Position numbers and translations under genes: made by a program. Below the pieces are notes generated by a model. That model was not told the origin of the DNA. It ran no database searches and saw only the letters and a list, made by a program, of their open reading frames with translations. From Bidens hawaiensis (taxonomy: Eukaryota > Streptophyta > Magnoliopsida > Asterales > Asteraceae), in NCBI GenBank assembly GCA_021521415.1, contig JAIQDT010000833.1:496001-560000 (forward strand): a stretch of 64,000 bases of DNA, given 5' to 3'. Shown here piece by piece: positions 1-11,610 of this stretch; positions within the stretch are counted from its first letter, which is position 1; each line of letters opens with the position of its first letter.

Positions 1-800
1 CCCCGTTCATACTTGACATTCTTTCCAGTTAACGAAGGTAAGGGAACTGCTATTCGGGAGAAGTTTTCAATAAATGTTCTGTAATATTCGACCAATCCTA
101 ATATTCTTCTGACTTCGGTTGGCGATCTAGGAATCTCCCATTTGGCTATTGCTCCACTTTTATCAGGGTCTACTTGAATTCTATTAGGATTAACAACGTG
201 ACCAAGAAATTGCATTTCATGCAACCAGAATTCGCATTTAGAGAACTTAGCATATAATTTATCATTCATGAGTAATTCAACAAAGATTCTAAGATGAACC
301 TTATGATCTTCTTCTGATTTAGAATAAATGAGTATATCGTCGATGAATACGATTACAAATTTATCTAAATAAGGTTTGCAAATTATGTTCATCATGTCCA
401 TGTATGCGGCTGAGGCATTAGTAAGTTCAAATGACATAACGGTGAACTCATAATGGGCATACCTCGTTCAGAAAGCAGTCTTTGGAATGTTTTCTTCTTG
501 AACTTTCAATTGATGGTATCCAGAGCGTAAATCTATTTTAGAAAAGAAACTCGCTCCTTGCAATTGATCGAATAAGTCGTCAATTCTAGGTAGCAGATAC
601 TATTTTTAATAGTTACTTTATTTAATGCTCTACAATCGATACATATTCTCATTGATCCGCCTTTCTTTTTGACAAATAATATTGGAGCTCCCCAAGGTGA
701 TAAACTTGGTCGAATGAATCCTTTTTCTAGTTGTTCATCCAATTTCTTTTCAATTCTTTCATTTCGGTTAGAGCTAATTAATATGGAGATTTGGCTCTCA
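1..800 (-). pseudogene. reverse transcriptase region of gypsy element
   Basis: Conceptual translation of the minus strand gives successive RT blocks: the entry motif with [13 protein letters not shown] (ORF 533-742), then, after a frame break near 600, an [11 protein letters not shown] block, and the catalytic FIDDILIYS block with the two aspartates encoded at 336-341. The block [11 protein letters not shown] and a downstream connection region follow toward base 1. Stops and frame changes separate these blocks, so no single long frame exists. Function in an intact relative: cDNA synthesis from element RNA inside virus-like particles. RNase H and integrase would lie left of the window. Confidence 0.85.
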
Positions 801-896
801 GGGCAATTCTAGGAATCAAGTCTATTATGAATTCGACCTTTCAATTAGGTGGAATACCGGGAAGTTCATATGGAAAGACGTCTAGAAATTCAGCTA

Positions 897-1571
897 CTAT
901 GAGTACATCTGTGATTTCTTTTGGCTTTGATCTTTTGTAACGTATTCCATAAATGCTAAAAAACCATGGTTTAGACATTTGTTAGCTTTAATCAAAGAGA
1001 TTTGGCTAACTTGCCCTGCATCTTTGCCACCGGCGATTTGAATAGTTCGCTTGTTAGGGGCTTGAAGTTTTATGATTTTCTTATTACAAATAATACGGGC
1101 ATGGTTGTCAGATAGCCAATCCATACCTAGAACTATATCAAAATCGGCTAATTTCATGGATAATAGCTGAACAGGCATGCCATAACCTGCGAACAAAATT
1201 TTTCCATTTTCTGAGGTTTTTGAAATTTTGACTATCTCACAATTGGCTGTCTCGACGTTTAAGATTTTATTTAATTTTGTTAAAGGTTCATTTAATAGAC
1301 TACAGAACTTATAAATTATAAAACTTTGATTTGCACCTGAATCAAATAAAACTTTTGTGTAAACGTTATTAACTAAGAACGTACCGGTTATGGTGTCTAG
1401 TATATTGGCAGCCTGCTTGGTGTTGAGTACAAAGACTCGAGCATTACCTTTCTTCCCTTCATTCTTGGTGCCACTTCCTCCAGCACCTCCACCGGTACCT
1501 CCTCCCATAATATTCTTTTTAGGACAATCAAAACTGAGATGCCCCATCTCATTGCAGTTGAAACAAGTCAT
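897..1571 (-). CDS. gag zinc knuckle plus aspartic protease (retrotransposon fragment)
   Basis: An open frame of 224 codons. A CX2CX4HX4C zinc knuckle (CFNCNEMGHLSFDC) starts at residue 3 and marks the nucleocapsid end of gag. A glycine-rich spacer follows. The protease core is at about residues 55-160, with the active-site motif LFDSGA and the later VLGMDWL block that is standard for plant gypsy protease. The ATG chosen is simply the first in the open stretch; in an intact element this would be internal to a gag-pol polyprotein. The frame ends before RT, consistent with decay. Confidence 0.85.
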   Translation of the reverse strand: MTCFNCNEMGHLSFDCPKKNIMGGGTGGGAGGSGTKNEGKKGNARVFVLNTKQAANILDTITGTFLVNNVYTKVLFDSGANQSFIIYKFCSLLNEPLTKLNKILNVETANCEIVKISKTSENGKILFAGYGMPVQLLSMKLADFDIVLGMDWLSDNHARIICNKKIIKLQAPNKRTIQIAGGKDAGQVSQISLIKANKCLNHGFLAFMEYVTKDQSQKKSQMYS

Positions 1572-1948
1572 GTTTTTCTTCCAACAACCTGCCGCCTTAT
1601 GTCCTGTCCGTTTACATGAATCGTAGAATTTGGTTGTTGAAGTAGAAGTTTCATATCTGGATCACCCCATGTGGCGTCTCTTGCAAGTCTTACACAATGG
1701 AATGGTTGGATTGAATCTTCCCTTCTTCCTTTCCGTCTGTTTACTCTTAAAACGGGTATCCTTGTTTCCTTCACCGTCTACTCCTTTCTTATCCTCTTCC
1801 TTGTTACAAATCAGACCATTCATTACATAACCAGCCAGTTCATGGCTGAATCAATGGTTTGTGGCAGATGAGACCTCACCGTCTATCGGATCTCTCATGG
1901 TAACTCCCAGATGTAACGAGTCACCTTGCTTGATTCTGGTGTAACCAA

Positions 1949-2529
1949 CTATGAAACAAGTCTACAATACTCTTGAAACTTCGTATTGTAGTCTTTCAGA
2001 TTAGTTCTGACCACCTTGTAATTTAGGAACTTTGTTTTAATCAGATCTGTCTCATGCAGTGGATAGAACTTCTGCATTACCAATCCTTTAAATTCTTCCC
2101 ACGTTAACTGATACATGGGTTCTCTACCTCTTGATATTATTAGAGTGTTCCACCACTTTAATGCTTCTTCTTTGAACATTTGGGGCGTGTACTGAATCTT
2201 TTTTTTTTGGCGCACTTACTAATAATCACAATCGATTTCATTTCTTCTAACCAGCGAAGTGTAGTTATGGCGCCCTTATCACCATAAAATTCCTTTGGTC
2301 CATAAGTCTTAAAATCCTTGAAAAGACAACCTTCAATTGTTAACTTCTTTTTGAAATTTTTGTTGAAAATTCCATCAGCATTTGAACCTTGATCACTTTC
2401 CTCATGCGGGTTTGAAGGGTTTGGACGAGATCTAGATTTGACTGGTTTATTTGAATGCCGAGATTCACTTTTAAGTGTTGATTCGCCTTTCATGGCTTCA
2501 ACTAGTGGATTAATATCATTAGCTATCAA
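1949..2529 (-). pseudogene. gag capsid region, frameshifted
   Basis: Two overlapping minus-strand frames (2158-2529 and 1949-2215) together resemble a plant gypsy gag: a charged N-terminal part, then a capsid block with EALKWWNTL, TWEEFKGLVMQKFYP and DYNTKFQEYCRLV. The switch between frames falls on a run of T at about 2202-2209, so a homopolymer slip (real or an assembly error) explains the break. Gag forms the particle that packages element RNA. Confidence 0.8.
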
Positions 2530-2880
2530 TTATTGCATTTTATTAATCAATTGCTTAGGAATTTCTGGAGCAGGTTGACTTATTGTTCGATTGCTTCTTG
2601 GGTTAGAAGGTTCTCTGTTTTGTGAATGAGGGTTTTGTCCTGGAATTTTTGTTCTGACATTCAAATAAAAGTAGAATAGTTTTTAGAAACAGAAACTTTT
2701 ATTTATTTCACAAATCATGTACAAGCTACCACGATATCTTACAAATACTATCAACTAACGCTAGTATTGATGATAGAGTACAGTACATCAACTGCCATAG
2801 GGCAACCACACAATTACAAGCATCAACACACACTATTTCTAATCTTTCATGAAATCCTTGATGAAATTCTTCATTTTATT

Positions 2881-2913
2881 TCATTTTTGAGGTAACTTGT
2901 TTCCAACCTTCTT

Positions 2914-2945
<32 letters not shown>

Positions 2946-3905
2946 CATCCTTGGCTACCATCTTCCTGAGATCATTAGTTTCATGTAATGCCTTTTCAAT
3001 ATGTTTTTCTTGAGACCGTGATATGAAATTGGGAAATCCATACCGTGATGATGGATCTTTGTAACCCATCATGACAATATCATAGTGATTCCTCGGATAT
3101 GGTGGTGGGGGACTTGCTTCAAATAGTAAATTATAAAAAAGCTTCAACAGCTGCTTCTTGCCGGTGAATTTCATCGGTTATTCAGATATTGAAGGAATAA
3201 CACTAGGAAAAGGTGGAACATTGCTTGATGGTCCTTAAATATCATTGTTTTGAGAACCTTGTTGTATTGGTTCAGGAGAGTTGGAATCTTCAGAACACTC
3301 ACATTTCATATTATTCTTTTATGTATGGACATTCATACTCATCATTACTTTCTTCCTCATATGATTCTTCCTTGGGATCTTCTTCTTCTAGTTCTTTTTC
3401 TGACTTGTTCAGATTTTTTTTGGACGTTCTTCCATATTATTTGCTTGAAAGGTAAATTTTTCAATGGGATTAATCACTCTCATCTTTGGCCTCCTTGATG
3501 GGCATGCTTCACTGCTGGATATACCCGGGTTATATTGAGGATTTCCAAACTGCCATTGGTTCTTATCTGAATGGCACTTCATCCAACTAAAACCGTCAGA
3601 CACTGGTTCTTTGTTCTTGCTTTGTATTTCCATTTTATTTGTTGGCTGGAAATCTAGCATTTTTGTTGAAAGTTCTTGCTTGACACGTTCAATTGCTTCT
3701 AGTTCTTCGGGAATGTTAAGTGAGGGATTACGACCTCCTAAAGGACCGCCAGGGATTTCAATGGCATTTGCTGGGTACATGGGAAATACACTACCTGCTC
3801 TATTATCTACTTGATCAAATGATCATAGTTGAAGAAATTTATGAAATAGCTCTTTTCGCTGTCATCGGATGTCGGATGAGGAATTGGGTTTGAGCGGGAA
3901 GCCAT
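2881..3905 (-). pseudogene. leader-region open frames of the gypsy element, unrecognised
   Basis: Between the primer-binding site and gag lie broken minus-strand frames: a start MASRSNPIPHPTSDD at 3905 that stops after about 32 codons, a 123-codon frame at 3409-3780, and a 97-codon frame at 2881-3174 ending in a lysine run encoded by a CTT repeat (about 2906-2943). They may be pieces of one extra open frame upstream of gag that has suffered frameshifts. I do not recognise the product. Confidence 0.4.
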
Positions 3906-4090
3906 CTTTCTCCTAAGACCGTAATAATTAACATATTGATTAATAGACATCTTCCAAAGTTAGATTATGAAGGGATAGGAAAGAATACCAACCAATCTTA
4001 TCCTTATATATAATATAATATAACATAATATTAAAACTTATCTCTGATCTAAGCTTAGTTATGCTCAAAAACATAATTTACTAAGATCGA

Positions 4091-4104
4091 TGGCTCTGAT
4101 ATCA
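4091..4104 (-). other. primer-binding site, tRNA-iMet type
   Basis: The minus strand reads TGATATCAGAGCCA next to the LTR end. This matches the usual plant initiator-tRNA-Met binding site TGGTATCAGAGC with one change, separated from the LTR by a few bases. Confidence 0.8.
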
Positions 4105-4107
4105 ACC

Positions 4108-5626
4108 TGCCACAACCCAACTTAGAGCCTAAAAGTGTGACCACAAGTTGGTACCTGTTTTGTAAATTTATTAGAGTTTAAGGTTTAAAGAGAAAGTCTT
4201 TTGTTTATTTAAAATATTATATTTCACAGGTCGGGAATTTAATACCCGATACGGTTACAAAGGAGTTTGTTTGACAAAACCATAAATTTTACATCATTTA
4301 TAAATTTAAAACTTCATCCGAGGCATCAAATTTTCTAATGGCTATACACCGTCTCCAAACATCTATTCCTGATTACCTGTAAAACATTTTTTGTAAAAAT
4401 AAGTCAACAATACATACTGGTGAGCATGTTGACTTTAAAACATTTATGAAAACCTTTAGTTCATACTTAAAACAATCAGTGGCCCTCTAGACCAGAGTAC
4501 CAATTATATCACATCAGTCCATCCCTCGTAACCCTATACACTGGCTCAATGAGACAGGGACCCGGTACCATGCGTGGTGGGGAATGCCTACCCTTTACCC
4601 ACATATGTAAGGATCAAAACACAAGTATAACTAGCCTGAATGCCAGCAGATGCTAAAGTTTTAGGGATTTTTAATCCCATGTAAACTTTGGTTTCTGAAT
4701 TAATGACTCAATTAAAGAGTTTTCTAGATGTGAGCGTATTCACCTTTTCTATGATCAACACTTTCACAGAATATGATTTGAAGTTATCTTGAACCTATAG
4801 CACGAGAATAACCTTGTATAAATATCTAGATCAAAAGATCTAGTCCCCTTATCTTTACCTTGATATATCAATTATTAAAACATTTGGACCTTTAGTCCCT
4901 TTTTATTTATCAACTATGTGGTACATTTATTCTTCATGAAGAAACACATATAATAGGTTTCCTCTTTAAGAAAAATGTTAATTTGACTATACCCTCGGCA
5001 GGTAAAACTTTATATTTCTTATATAAAGAAACAATATTTTAACTATACCCCCGATTTATGAAAAACTATATTTAACTTCAATTTCGATCAAGGTAGAAAT
5101 AGACCCGATGTTAAATATGTGACATGGGAGTGTGATTTGGGATGCACAAATACAGAGCTCGACCTTGTTATTTATAGGAAAAATTTTGAAGTTTGTCACG
5201 AATCGCGATGGAAGAGAAAACTCACCATCGCATAACGCGATGGATCCTTTAACCGCCCTTTAGCTATTTTAATTCTTCGCGTATCGCGACGAACTAATCT
5301 TTAGATCGTCTTGTAGCACGACGTGGACCAACTAGGTATGCTTCGTCATCCTAGGTTTGCCACATGGCATGCCAGATTGTGCCATGTGTTGCCACGTGGT
5401 GCACCATGTGTCTGTTGACCGTGTCAACCACGTCGCGTATCGCGATGACCAACGACATGGTTCATCGCGTAGTGCGACGTCACCTTTTTCTCGAGTTTTG
5501 TGAAAAATCCATCGTTTATCGCGATGATCATCTTCTACGCGATGGGTCTTACTTTTCAAAATTTTTTTTTTAGTCCTTGGTCTTATATATTTGTCCAATT
5601 TGGCTCAGAATTTTCGAGATGTTACA
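4108..5626 (-). repeat. 5' LTR of the gypsy element (about 1.52 kb)
   Basis: On the plus strand the block starts TGCCACAACCC directly after the primer-binding site and ends GATGTTACA, giving TG...CA ends. The minus-strand start TGTAACATCTCG is a usual plant LTR start. The region 5190-5550 holds many copies of short CGCGATGG / ATCGCG words. The LINE frame resumes at 5627, fixing the outer border. The first five flanking bases are GAAGT; the partner duplication would lie left of the window. Confidence 0.85.
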
Positions 5627-6457
5627 GAAGTTTGGGGATTTATTATATGTACATCTTTCTTTTGCCTGATAATGTGGCTCGAAACTAGAATCAACTCAAT
5701 CTAATTATTTTTGGGGCTCAGGTGAGGGGGCGGAAAAAATTCCGCGGGTAAAATGGGATATGATTTTGGAGGACAAACAAAAACAGGGTATAAACATTGG
5801 TAGCTTCAAAGGCATCAAGCTAGCGTTTCTTCAAAAATGGAGATGGTGTTTCGTTAATCTGCCTAATGATCTTTGGGTTAAAGTGATAAAAGTGCTTCAT
5901 GGCCAGGAGTATGGGAGGTGTTATTGATGTGATTGAGATTGGGTCGGGTTATGGAGTTTGGCACCGCATTGTTAAGTCTAGTAGAATCCTTCATGAAAAA
6001 GACATTATTACTTGGAACAAGCTAAAAAAGAAGGTGGGAACGTGGAGGGCACTAGATTTTGGAAGGATTTGTGGTTAAGTGATTCTTCGTTTTGTTCTAA
6101 GTATAATAGATTGTATCACCTAGAAACGAATAAGAGATGCTCAATTACCTCTAAACGTGGAATGGTTGGTTGGAGTTGGTCTTGGCGGAGACCGATTGGG
6201 GGAGGTGTGGATAAGGAGCAATTTGATCTTATATTGGCGGAGATTTCACAGATGGAGTTCATTAATCATCCGAATTCGTGGTTTTAGGATTTTGATGTAG
6301 ATTATAAGTTTCCAGTCAAAACTATTAGGAAACATATTTATTCTATGACATTACCGGATTGGGGCTTTGTTACGTAGTGGAATAGATTGGTTCCTTTAAT
6401 AGTAAACATTTTGGGTTGACGCATTTATCATAATAATCGGGTGCCTTACGAACCAAT

Positions 6458-6728
6458 TGTAACAGCTCAGCTACCGTCGCACCATAATATTGTCCGCTTT
6501 GGCCGGGACGTACCACCATCGCCTCATGGATTTGCTTTTGATTGCCCAGGTGGAGACTTCCCAGGAGGTCACCCATCCTTATACTAATTCCACCAGAGCA
6601 CGCTTAACTATGGAGTTCTCCTCTCATCCACTACCATTAAGCACCCAAAACGCGTTATGATGGAGAAGGTATCCACCTCCTTATAAAAAATGTTTAGTTC
6701 TCCTCCTCAACCGATGTAGGATGTCACA
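6458..6728 (-). mobile_element. solo Cassandra TRIM LTR
   Basis: 271 bp with TG...CA ends (plus strand TGTAACAGCTC...GATGTCACA). Flanked by the perfect 5-bp duplication CCAAT at 6453-6457 and 6729-6733. On the minus strand it contains 5S rRNA-like sequence with a well kept box A (AGTTAAGCGTGCT) and box C (GGATGGGTGACCTCC), the hallmark of the Cassandra TRIM family. It interrupts the LINE; the LINE at 55121-55200 shows the uninterrupted sequence. No internal domain or second LTR, so it is a solo LTR. Confidence 0.93.
6530..6650 (-). other. 5S rRNA-derived segment inside the Cassandra LTR
   Basis: The minus strand aligns along the length of plant 5S rRNA: the segment near box A at 6598-6609 and box C at 6556-6578 are kept, while the 5' third is diverged. 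It is part of the LTR, not a genuine 5S gene: no 5S array or spacer surrounds it. Confidence 0.85.
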
Positions 6729-7222
6729 CCAATTTAGTGCATAAGGGTATAGATGTCCCTTCGGTTCTTTGTTCTTTTTGCCTTAGCTCGGAGGAGTATT
6801 TAGATCATGTTTTTGGTGCATGTGGAGTAGCGACTAGAGTATGGAATGCCATATGTAAGTGGCTTGATTTGCCTTCGATACAAGACTTTTTGTTTTGGGT
6901 ATATTGATATGGCTCGACATGCTTTCAGTTACTAGTAAGAAGTGGAAATTAATTCATGGTATTATTCTCTCCGTGTGGTGGATTATCTGGCGGGCTCGGA
7001 ATGAAGTTGTTTTTCAAACGAAAGTTTGCAGAAAAGATCTTATTTTCAACTCTCTTATTATTTACTCATTTTCATGGATAACAAAAAGAGAGAGTAAAAG
7101 TATTATTAGTTGTAACGAGTGGCTTAAAAATCCTTTTCTTGTAATATAACTGTTTTGTTTTTGTTGCTATCTTTTGCTAGTTTTGATTCAATAAGAGCTG
7201 TTCTAAAAAAATAAAAATAAGA

Positions 7223-9373
7223 AATTATATACCTTAGTCTTATAATTGTCCATCATGCTCTATATTGAAGGTGGCTATGTTTATGTTGCTACGTACTCAA
7301 GTGAAGTAAGTCGGTTTATACATTTATACATAGTGTAAATTATCAACCTGTACCTGGATGGGATGTCTAGTTTCTTAACTATCTTGTATTTTTATGTGTT
7401 TTTTTGTTTGTTTTTCTTAATTTAATTAACTGAGAATTAGGTTAATATTAGTTTAACTCAAACCAATTAAATCTTCATGTTATAATTTCTACAATCAAAT
7501 AAAACGTTTAATACTATTACTGAACCACATAGTTATTTTGAATACGAGATCTTACCATAAACACTAGTTCTTACAATATATTATGATAGGTTATATTCAA
7601 ATAAGAAGTTTGATTTTCCTAAAAAGACTAGGAAGGAGGGTATTTTTGTCTTAACACTTTTATATCAAAACTCACTTATTTTAATCTCAAAACCCACCTA
7701 ACTTAATTTCAAAAACCCACTTACATAAAACCTACTTACATCTTCACTCATCTCCTACATCCACCACCACTCCACCGCCCACCGCCACCACACCCGTCAC
7801 CCACCGCCATCACCTCGCCGGGAAAGTCCGAAAAAACACAATGGAAAACACTATGAAAAACACAATAGAAAAAAACACAATGAAAAAAAAAACACAATGA
7901 TAAAAACACAATAAAAAACACAATTGTATGACACAATGAAAAAAAAAACACAATGAAAAATACTATTGTATAATACAATTTTGTAAAACAAATTTGGTAA
8001 AACACAAGTTGTAAAAAACCCACTATTTTTTTTTTAATTTTTATATTACAATATGGTACTCATATTAAAGATAAAAAGACACTCATTATTATGGTGAATT
8101 TGTTTTTCAATAAAAACGTAGTAAAAAAAGTTATGGACGTTTTAAAATGATTGGGGAATTTGGCTTGTGTCTTGCATGTGAAGAGAGACAGACAACAAAT
8201 GTGTTATTCCTTTTATGCCCTACCCCCTTCTTTCACACTTGATTTCCACATAAACTAATTTCAACCCTTCATATTCAAAATCAATAGCCAAGATTATTTT
8301 TTATCCTTTCTACAAAAACTGTACTTCCTGTATTATGATACTTCCACTCTTTTTTGCTTTTATATGCCTTTTAATTACGGTATGTTTTCACGTGATGAAT
8401 TCTCAAGGAGGCATGTGTCATGTGTGTGGACCTGCAGGGTATTATCTACCCGCTCTTTATTCATTGAGAGCAAAAGAAAGAGAGGCATTTTACACATTGG
8501 CCAATTAGCAAAAAACATATGCTATAAACTTATAATTGTTGCTTTTTTTATAAATTAAGTTCTTTGGGATGGGTGGCGGTTGATGGGATTTACATACTTT
8601 AAACTCTTCCAAGTGTAACCTGTTAATTTGTTCACAACAAAAACATTGTGTGAAAGGTTTATTCATGACTTGTTAGCGTGTGGGGCCATTTGGGTAAATA
8701 CAAGAGATAAAGGAATGGGTACTGAAGCCAATGTATGTGTGTGTCCCATGATAAAATTCCTTTCACATTAGGATGTTTTGAAAATGATTCCATTTATTCA
8801 AACCAACACTGAATTTCAACGACATTATGATTATTATTATTCTAATGTTTTTGAGGCCCAGCAATAAAAATTGCTATAATCTGCTATTGATTATAATCTA
8901 CATCGTGAAAACTATTACTTATTCTAGAAGATTTAATTAACCGGATGATAAATATTTCAATTATGATATTTGTTATAGGGATTCTTCCGACTTGCATGAT
9001 CAGGTTGCAACCAAGGGCCTTGTCCGCCAAAGCCAAGGAATCAAGTCTTGAAATTAAAACATGAGCGAAAATAGCTCAATAGAATCCACATAATGTTAAG
9101 CACTAGATACAAACGGTTGGCATGTTAAGTAAACCCATCATATGAAGAACTCGATATCTTGCTAGACTTTTCAAATTTGGCTCTTTTAATTAATATTGTT
9201 TATAGGGTACTGGATTTAAATACTCTCCAACTTTCACCGTATGTCTGGAAATATGTCCAAACTAAGAAAATCTTTACCACAACTTCCAACTTTCACCTTG
9301 TTTTCTTCTGGCACTTACCAACTCATTTAAAAAAATTGCCGCATCATAAAAAAAATTAACAGAACTAGGGCCC
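7223..9373. other. non-genic AT-rich stretch
   Basis: No convincing coding frame. 7640-7830 is a C-rich CCACC-type tract and 7846-7985 is an imperfect array of about 12-base units around AAACACAATG. The rest looks like decayed intergenic DNA; no terminal repeats could be paired. Confidence 0.5.
7846..7985. repeat. degenerate minisatellite, AAACACAATG core
   Basis: About nine imperfect copies of AAAAACACAATG-like units, with variants ending in TTGTA toward the right edge. Confidence 0.6.
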
Positions 9374-10367
9374 TGTCACACCCCGACTTAGGGCCTGGAA
9401 GTGTGACTACGAGTTGACACCTATTTTGTAAATATATCAGAGTGTAACATTTATTTTAATGAAAGACTTTTAATATTAAATTTTAATTTACATTGAAAAT
9501 TATCGATAACTAAATACCTTAGTATACGGTTTCCAAAAATATTGTATCATTAGTTTACAAGGATTTTTAATAAACAAAATTGAGCCATCTTTTGAGTTGT
9601 GAACATCTATCTTCATTAATGGCTCCTAATCATTCTTAATCTTAGTTACCTGAAATGTTTAAAAACACGTTAGCAATATGCTGGTGAAACGTTGATAGAT
9701 TTTAAAAGATTTTAATGTTCGTTAAATACAAAATAGTTTTATGTACAACTCAGCAGGGATATCTAATATGTTTTCCCCAGCTTGTTGCCACTGCCCTACA
9801 CACACAATTCAAGGGTTCCCCAGGAGGGAAGCTGTGCCCATTGGAGAGCTGGTTAAGATTGACATGTAACATGCCTGCTAGTCAGTTATGTTCGAATACA
9901 AACACATGTGTAACCGATTTGATTGTTTTTATTTTCAATTTTGTATTATAACATTTTAGAGATCACGTAATCTCATGTAAATGGTTTATTGACTCTTTAA
10001 TGCAAATAGCCCATTTATCCTAAAAGAGTGCATCTATTTGACTGTTTGTAAAGGTCTAACGTATTCATCTAATCTGTTCTGTTTAGTGATTCGCTTCTGA
10101 AAACCTTCTGTTTATCGGATGCTTAACCTACAACAAATATGCTTACATATATACCGGGATCATCTTTTGATCCAACTACAAACCATATTGGCTTGATTTT
10201 ATTGTTTTAAACCTTGTTTATAAATTCTGGTTCGGTTTATAGGTTCAAAACTTAATTTCCATTTAAATAATAATTTTTAATATTAGACGGGCAGTATGAT
10301 GATTATACGGTTTCGTATGATTTTTGTTGACCCTTTGACTGAAAATGGTTTCATACGGGGTGTCACA
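9374..10367 (-). mobile_element. solo gypsy-type LTR
   Basis: Plus strand starts TGTCACACCCCGACTTAGG and ends ACGGGGTGTCACA, so TG...CA ends and inverted TGTSACACCCCG termini. Its first 70 bases resemble the start of the LTR at 4108 (CTTAGRGCCT...AGTGTGACYACRAGTTG), so it is probably the same or a sister family in minus orientation. No second LTR or internal domain follows. A 7-base AACTAGG lies near both borders (9363, 10369) but does not abut both, so the target duplication is not proven. Confidence 0.7.
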
Positions 10368-10935
10368 AAACTAGGCGGTCCATTTGGGTGAGACGAACCG
10401 TATCACCAATTATATCGTATGTTTATGTTTTGATAGGGTCATAATAACTTATACACCCCGTCACTATTAGATGGGTCATCTCATGATTAGACGATCCATC
10501 TAATTGTCTGCACAGACCCGGTTTTGTTAAAAAAATCATTTTAATCAACTTTCAATGTTTGTTTCTATGTTGTAAGACCATATGCTGGCTTAAAAACACA
10601 TACAACTTCTATAGTATAACTATACTGAATCGATTATAGCTTGGATACTCGCTTCAAATAAACGAACTTAAACGGGCTCTAGATACACTATACCTTGCTT
10701 CTAAGCTATCTCAGAACCTAAGAATGATTCGGAATGACTTCTAATACTACTGTAAAATTGATCAGAACACCACCTTGGCCAGAACCTCCTTCGTTTACTT
10801 GCTTGACCACCAAAACACCAATAACACCTTTGTATAGTGTATATGATGATAATCAGATGTTGTATGCATAAATGGATGTTACATTCGTTAAATTTTGGAC
10901 CTTAAAACCCGACCTTAAAACCCGACCTCAAAATT

Positions 10936-10971
10936 TTTCTTCTTCTTCTTCTTCTTCTTCTTCTTCTTCTT
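10936..10971. repeat. (TTC)n microsatellite
   Basis: About eleven TTC/CTT units in a row. Confidence 0.9.
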
Positions 10972-11502
10972 TCCTCTTTCCCTCCATTGGCCGAGAACCC
11001 AAATCTCTATTTCTTGATCCCTAATTCTCGAAGTTAATCAATAATTGACATTACCAAAATCAATTTCATGCCTTAAATGATCCTACCGACATTGTAATTA
11101 TAGAAAACGATGATCAGATGACAGCTAAACCCCATAATTTCAAACCGCGGCTATATGAACACTAAACCACTATAGATACATGATCAATTTACAATTGGAC
11201 TTGCACACACCTTCCTGTTAACCTCGCGAACCGAAGCCCTAACGTAATTTCATCATTTGAAACTGTTACATCCCCTAATGATCCCAAGTTTAGGCCGCGA
11301 ACCCTAGTCTGCCGTTCTCCCTCAATCAGTTATCAAAACAGGTAGTATATGCTTATAGCTCATTTTTGTCTGTTAATCGATAACCCTACCTCAATTTGAA
11401 TCAACAACAAACAATTAAACCAATTTGAAGTTCTAGGGTTTATTGATTTGGGGGTAAATTTTCATGTTGGTTTATATTTAATTTTAATTGATTTTATAAC
11501 TG

Positions 11503-11610
11503 AGTTAGACACCTGCCCCAGTGGCAGGCGCATAATCCTTTAATACTTCGAACCGGCCTGGAGGCGTGGGTTCAAACCGCTCCAGGCCCGGTTTTGTTTT
11601 TTTTATTTCT
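11503..11610 (+). mobile_element. possible SINE head (tRNA-derived)
   Basis: GCCCCAGTGGCAGGCGC followed about 50 bases later by GGTTCAAACCG at 11569-11579, which matches the pol III box B consensus at ten of eleven positions, inside a short stem (GGCCTGGA at 11555 pairs with TCCAGGCC at 11581), then a T-rich tail. It does not fold as a complete tRNA. A tRNA-derived SINE fragment is the simplest reading; no duplication was found. Confidence 0.4.

Larger units (their letters stand above)
1..5626 (-). mobile_element. Ty3/gypsy LTR retrotransposon, partial and decayed
   Basis: Read on the minus strand the order is 5' LTR (4108-5626), primer-binding site (about 4091-4104), a leader with broken open frames, gag, zinc knuckle, aspartic protease and reverse transcriptase, running off the window at base 1. 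The 3' LTR is not in the window. Protease before RT is common to all LTR elements; the zinc knuckle, protease and RT sequences look like the Ty3/gypsy type, but integrase is not in view. Several frames are broken (homopolymer slip in gag near 2202-2209, frame breaks in RT), so this copy is not autonomous. It sits in a LINE: the LINE reading frame resumes directly at 5627. Confidence 0.9.
5627..7222 (+). mobile_element. LINE (non-LTR retrotransposon) 3' portion, decayed and split
   Basis: The plus strand encodes, with frame breaks, the tail of a plant LINE ORF2: RSLGIYYM directly at the gypsy border, then FWGSGEG, KWRWCF, LWVKVIKVLHG, and at 6012-6287 GTRFWKDLWLSDSSFC followed by a tryptophan-rich WSWSWRRPI block. 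After the Cassandra insertion the frame resumes with the Cys pattern of the RT zinc-binding domain, then RARNEVVFQT near 7000. It ends at an A-rich tail about 7205-7222. Homologous over its 3' 0.9 kb to the LINE at 54658-55570 on the other strand. The 5' part continues beyond the gypsy insertion, outside the window. Confidence 0.85.

Noticed and set aside
1390..1871. Plus-strand open frames of 66-78 codons
   Set aside because: They lie opposite the retrotransposon protease and gag coding strand and have no independent support.
6530..6650. A genuine 5S rRNA gene
   Set aside because: The sequence is inside a 271-bp LTR with TG...CA ends and a CCAAT duplication, and its 5' third is diverged.
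9369..10372. Target duplication AACTAGG for the solo LTR
   Set aside because: The matching 7-mers do not abut the LTR borders on both sides, so they may be chance.
11503..11610. A functional tRNA gene
   Set aside because: Box B and one arm are present, but acceptor and anticodon stems do not form a cloverleaf.
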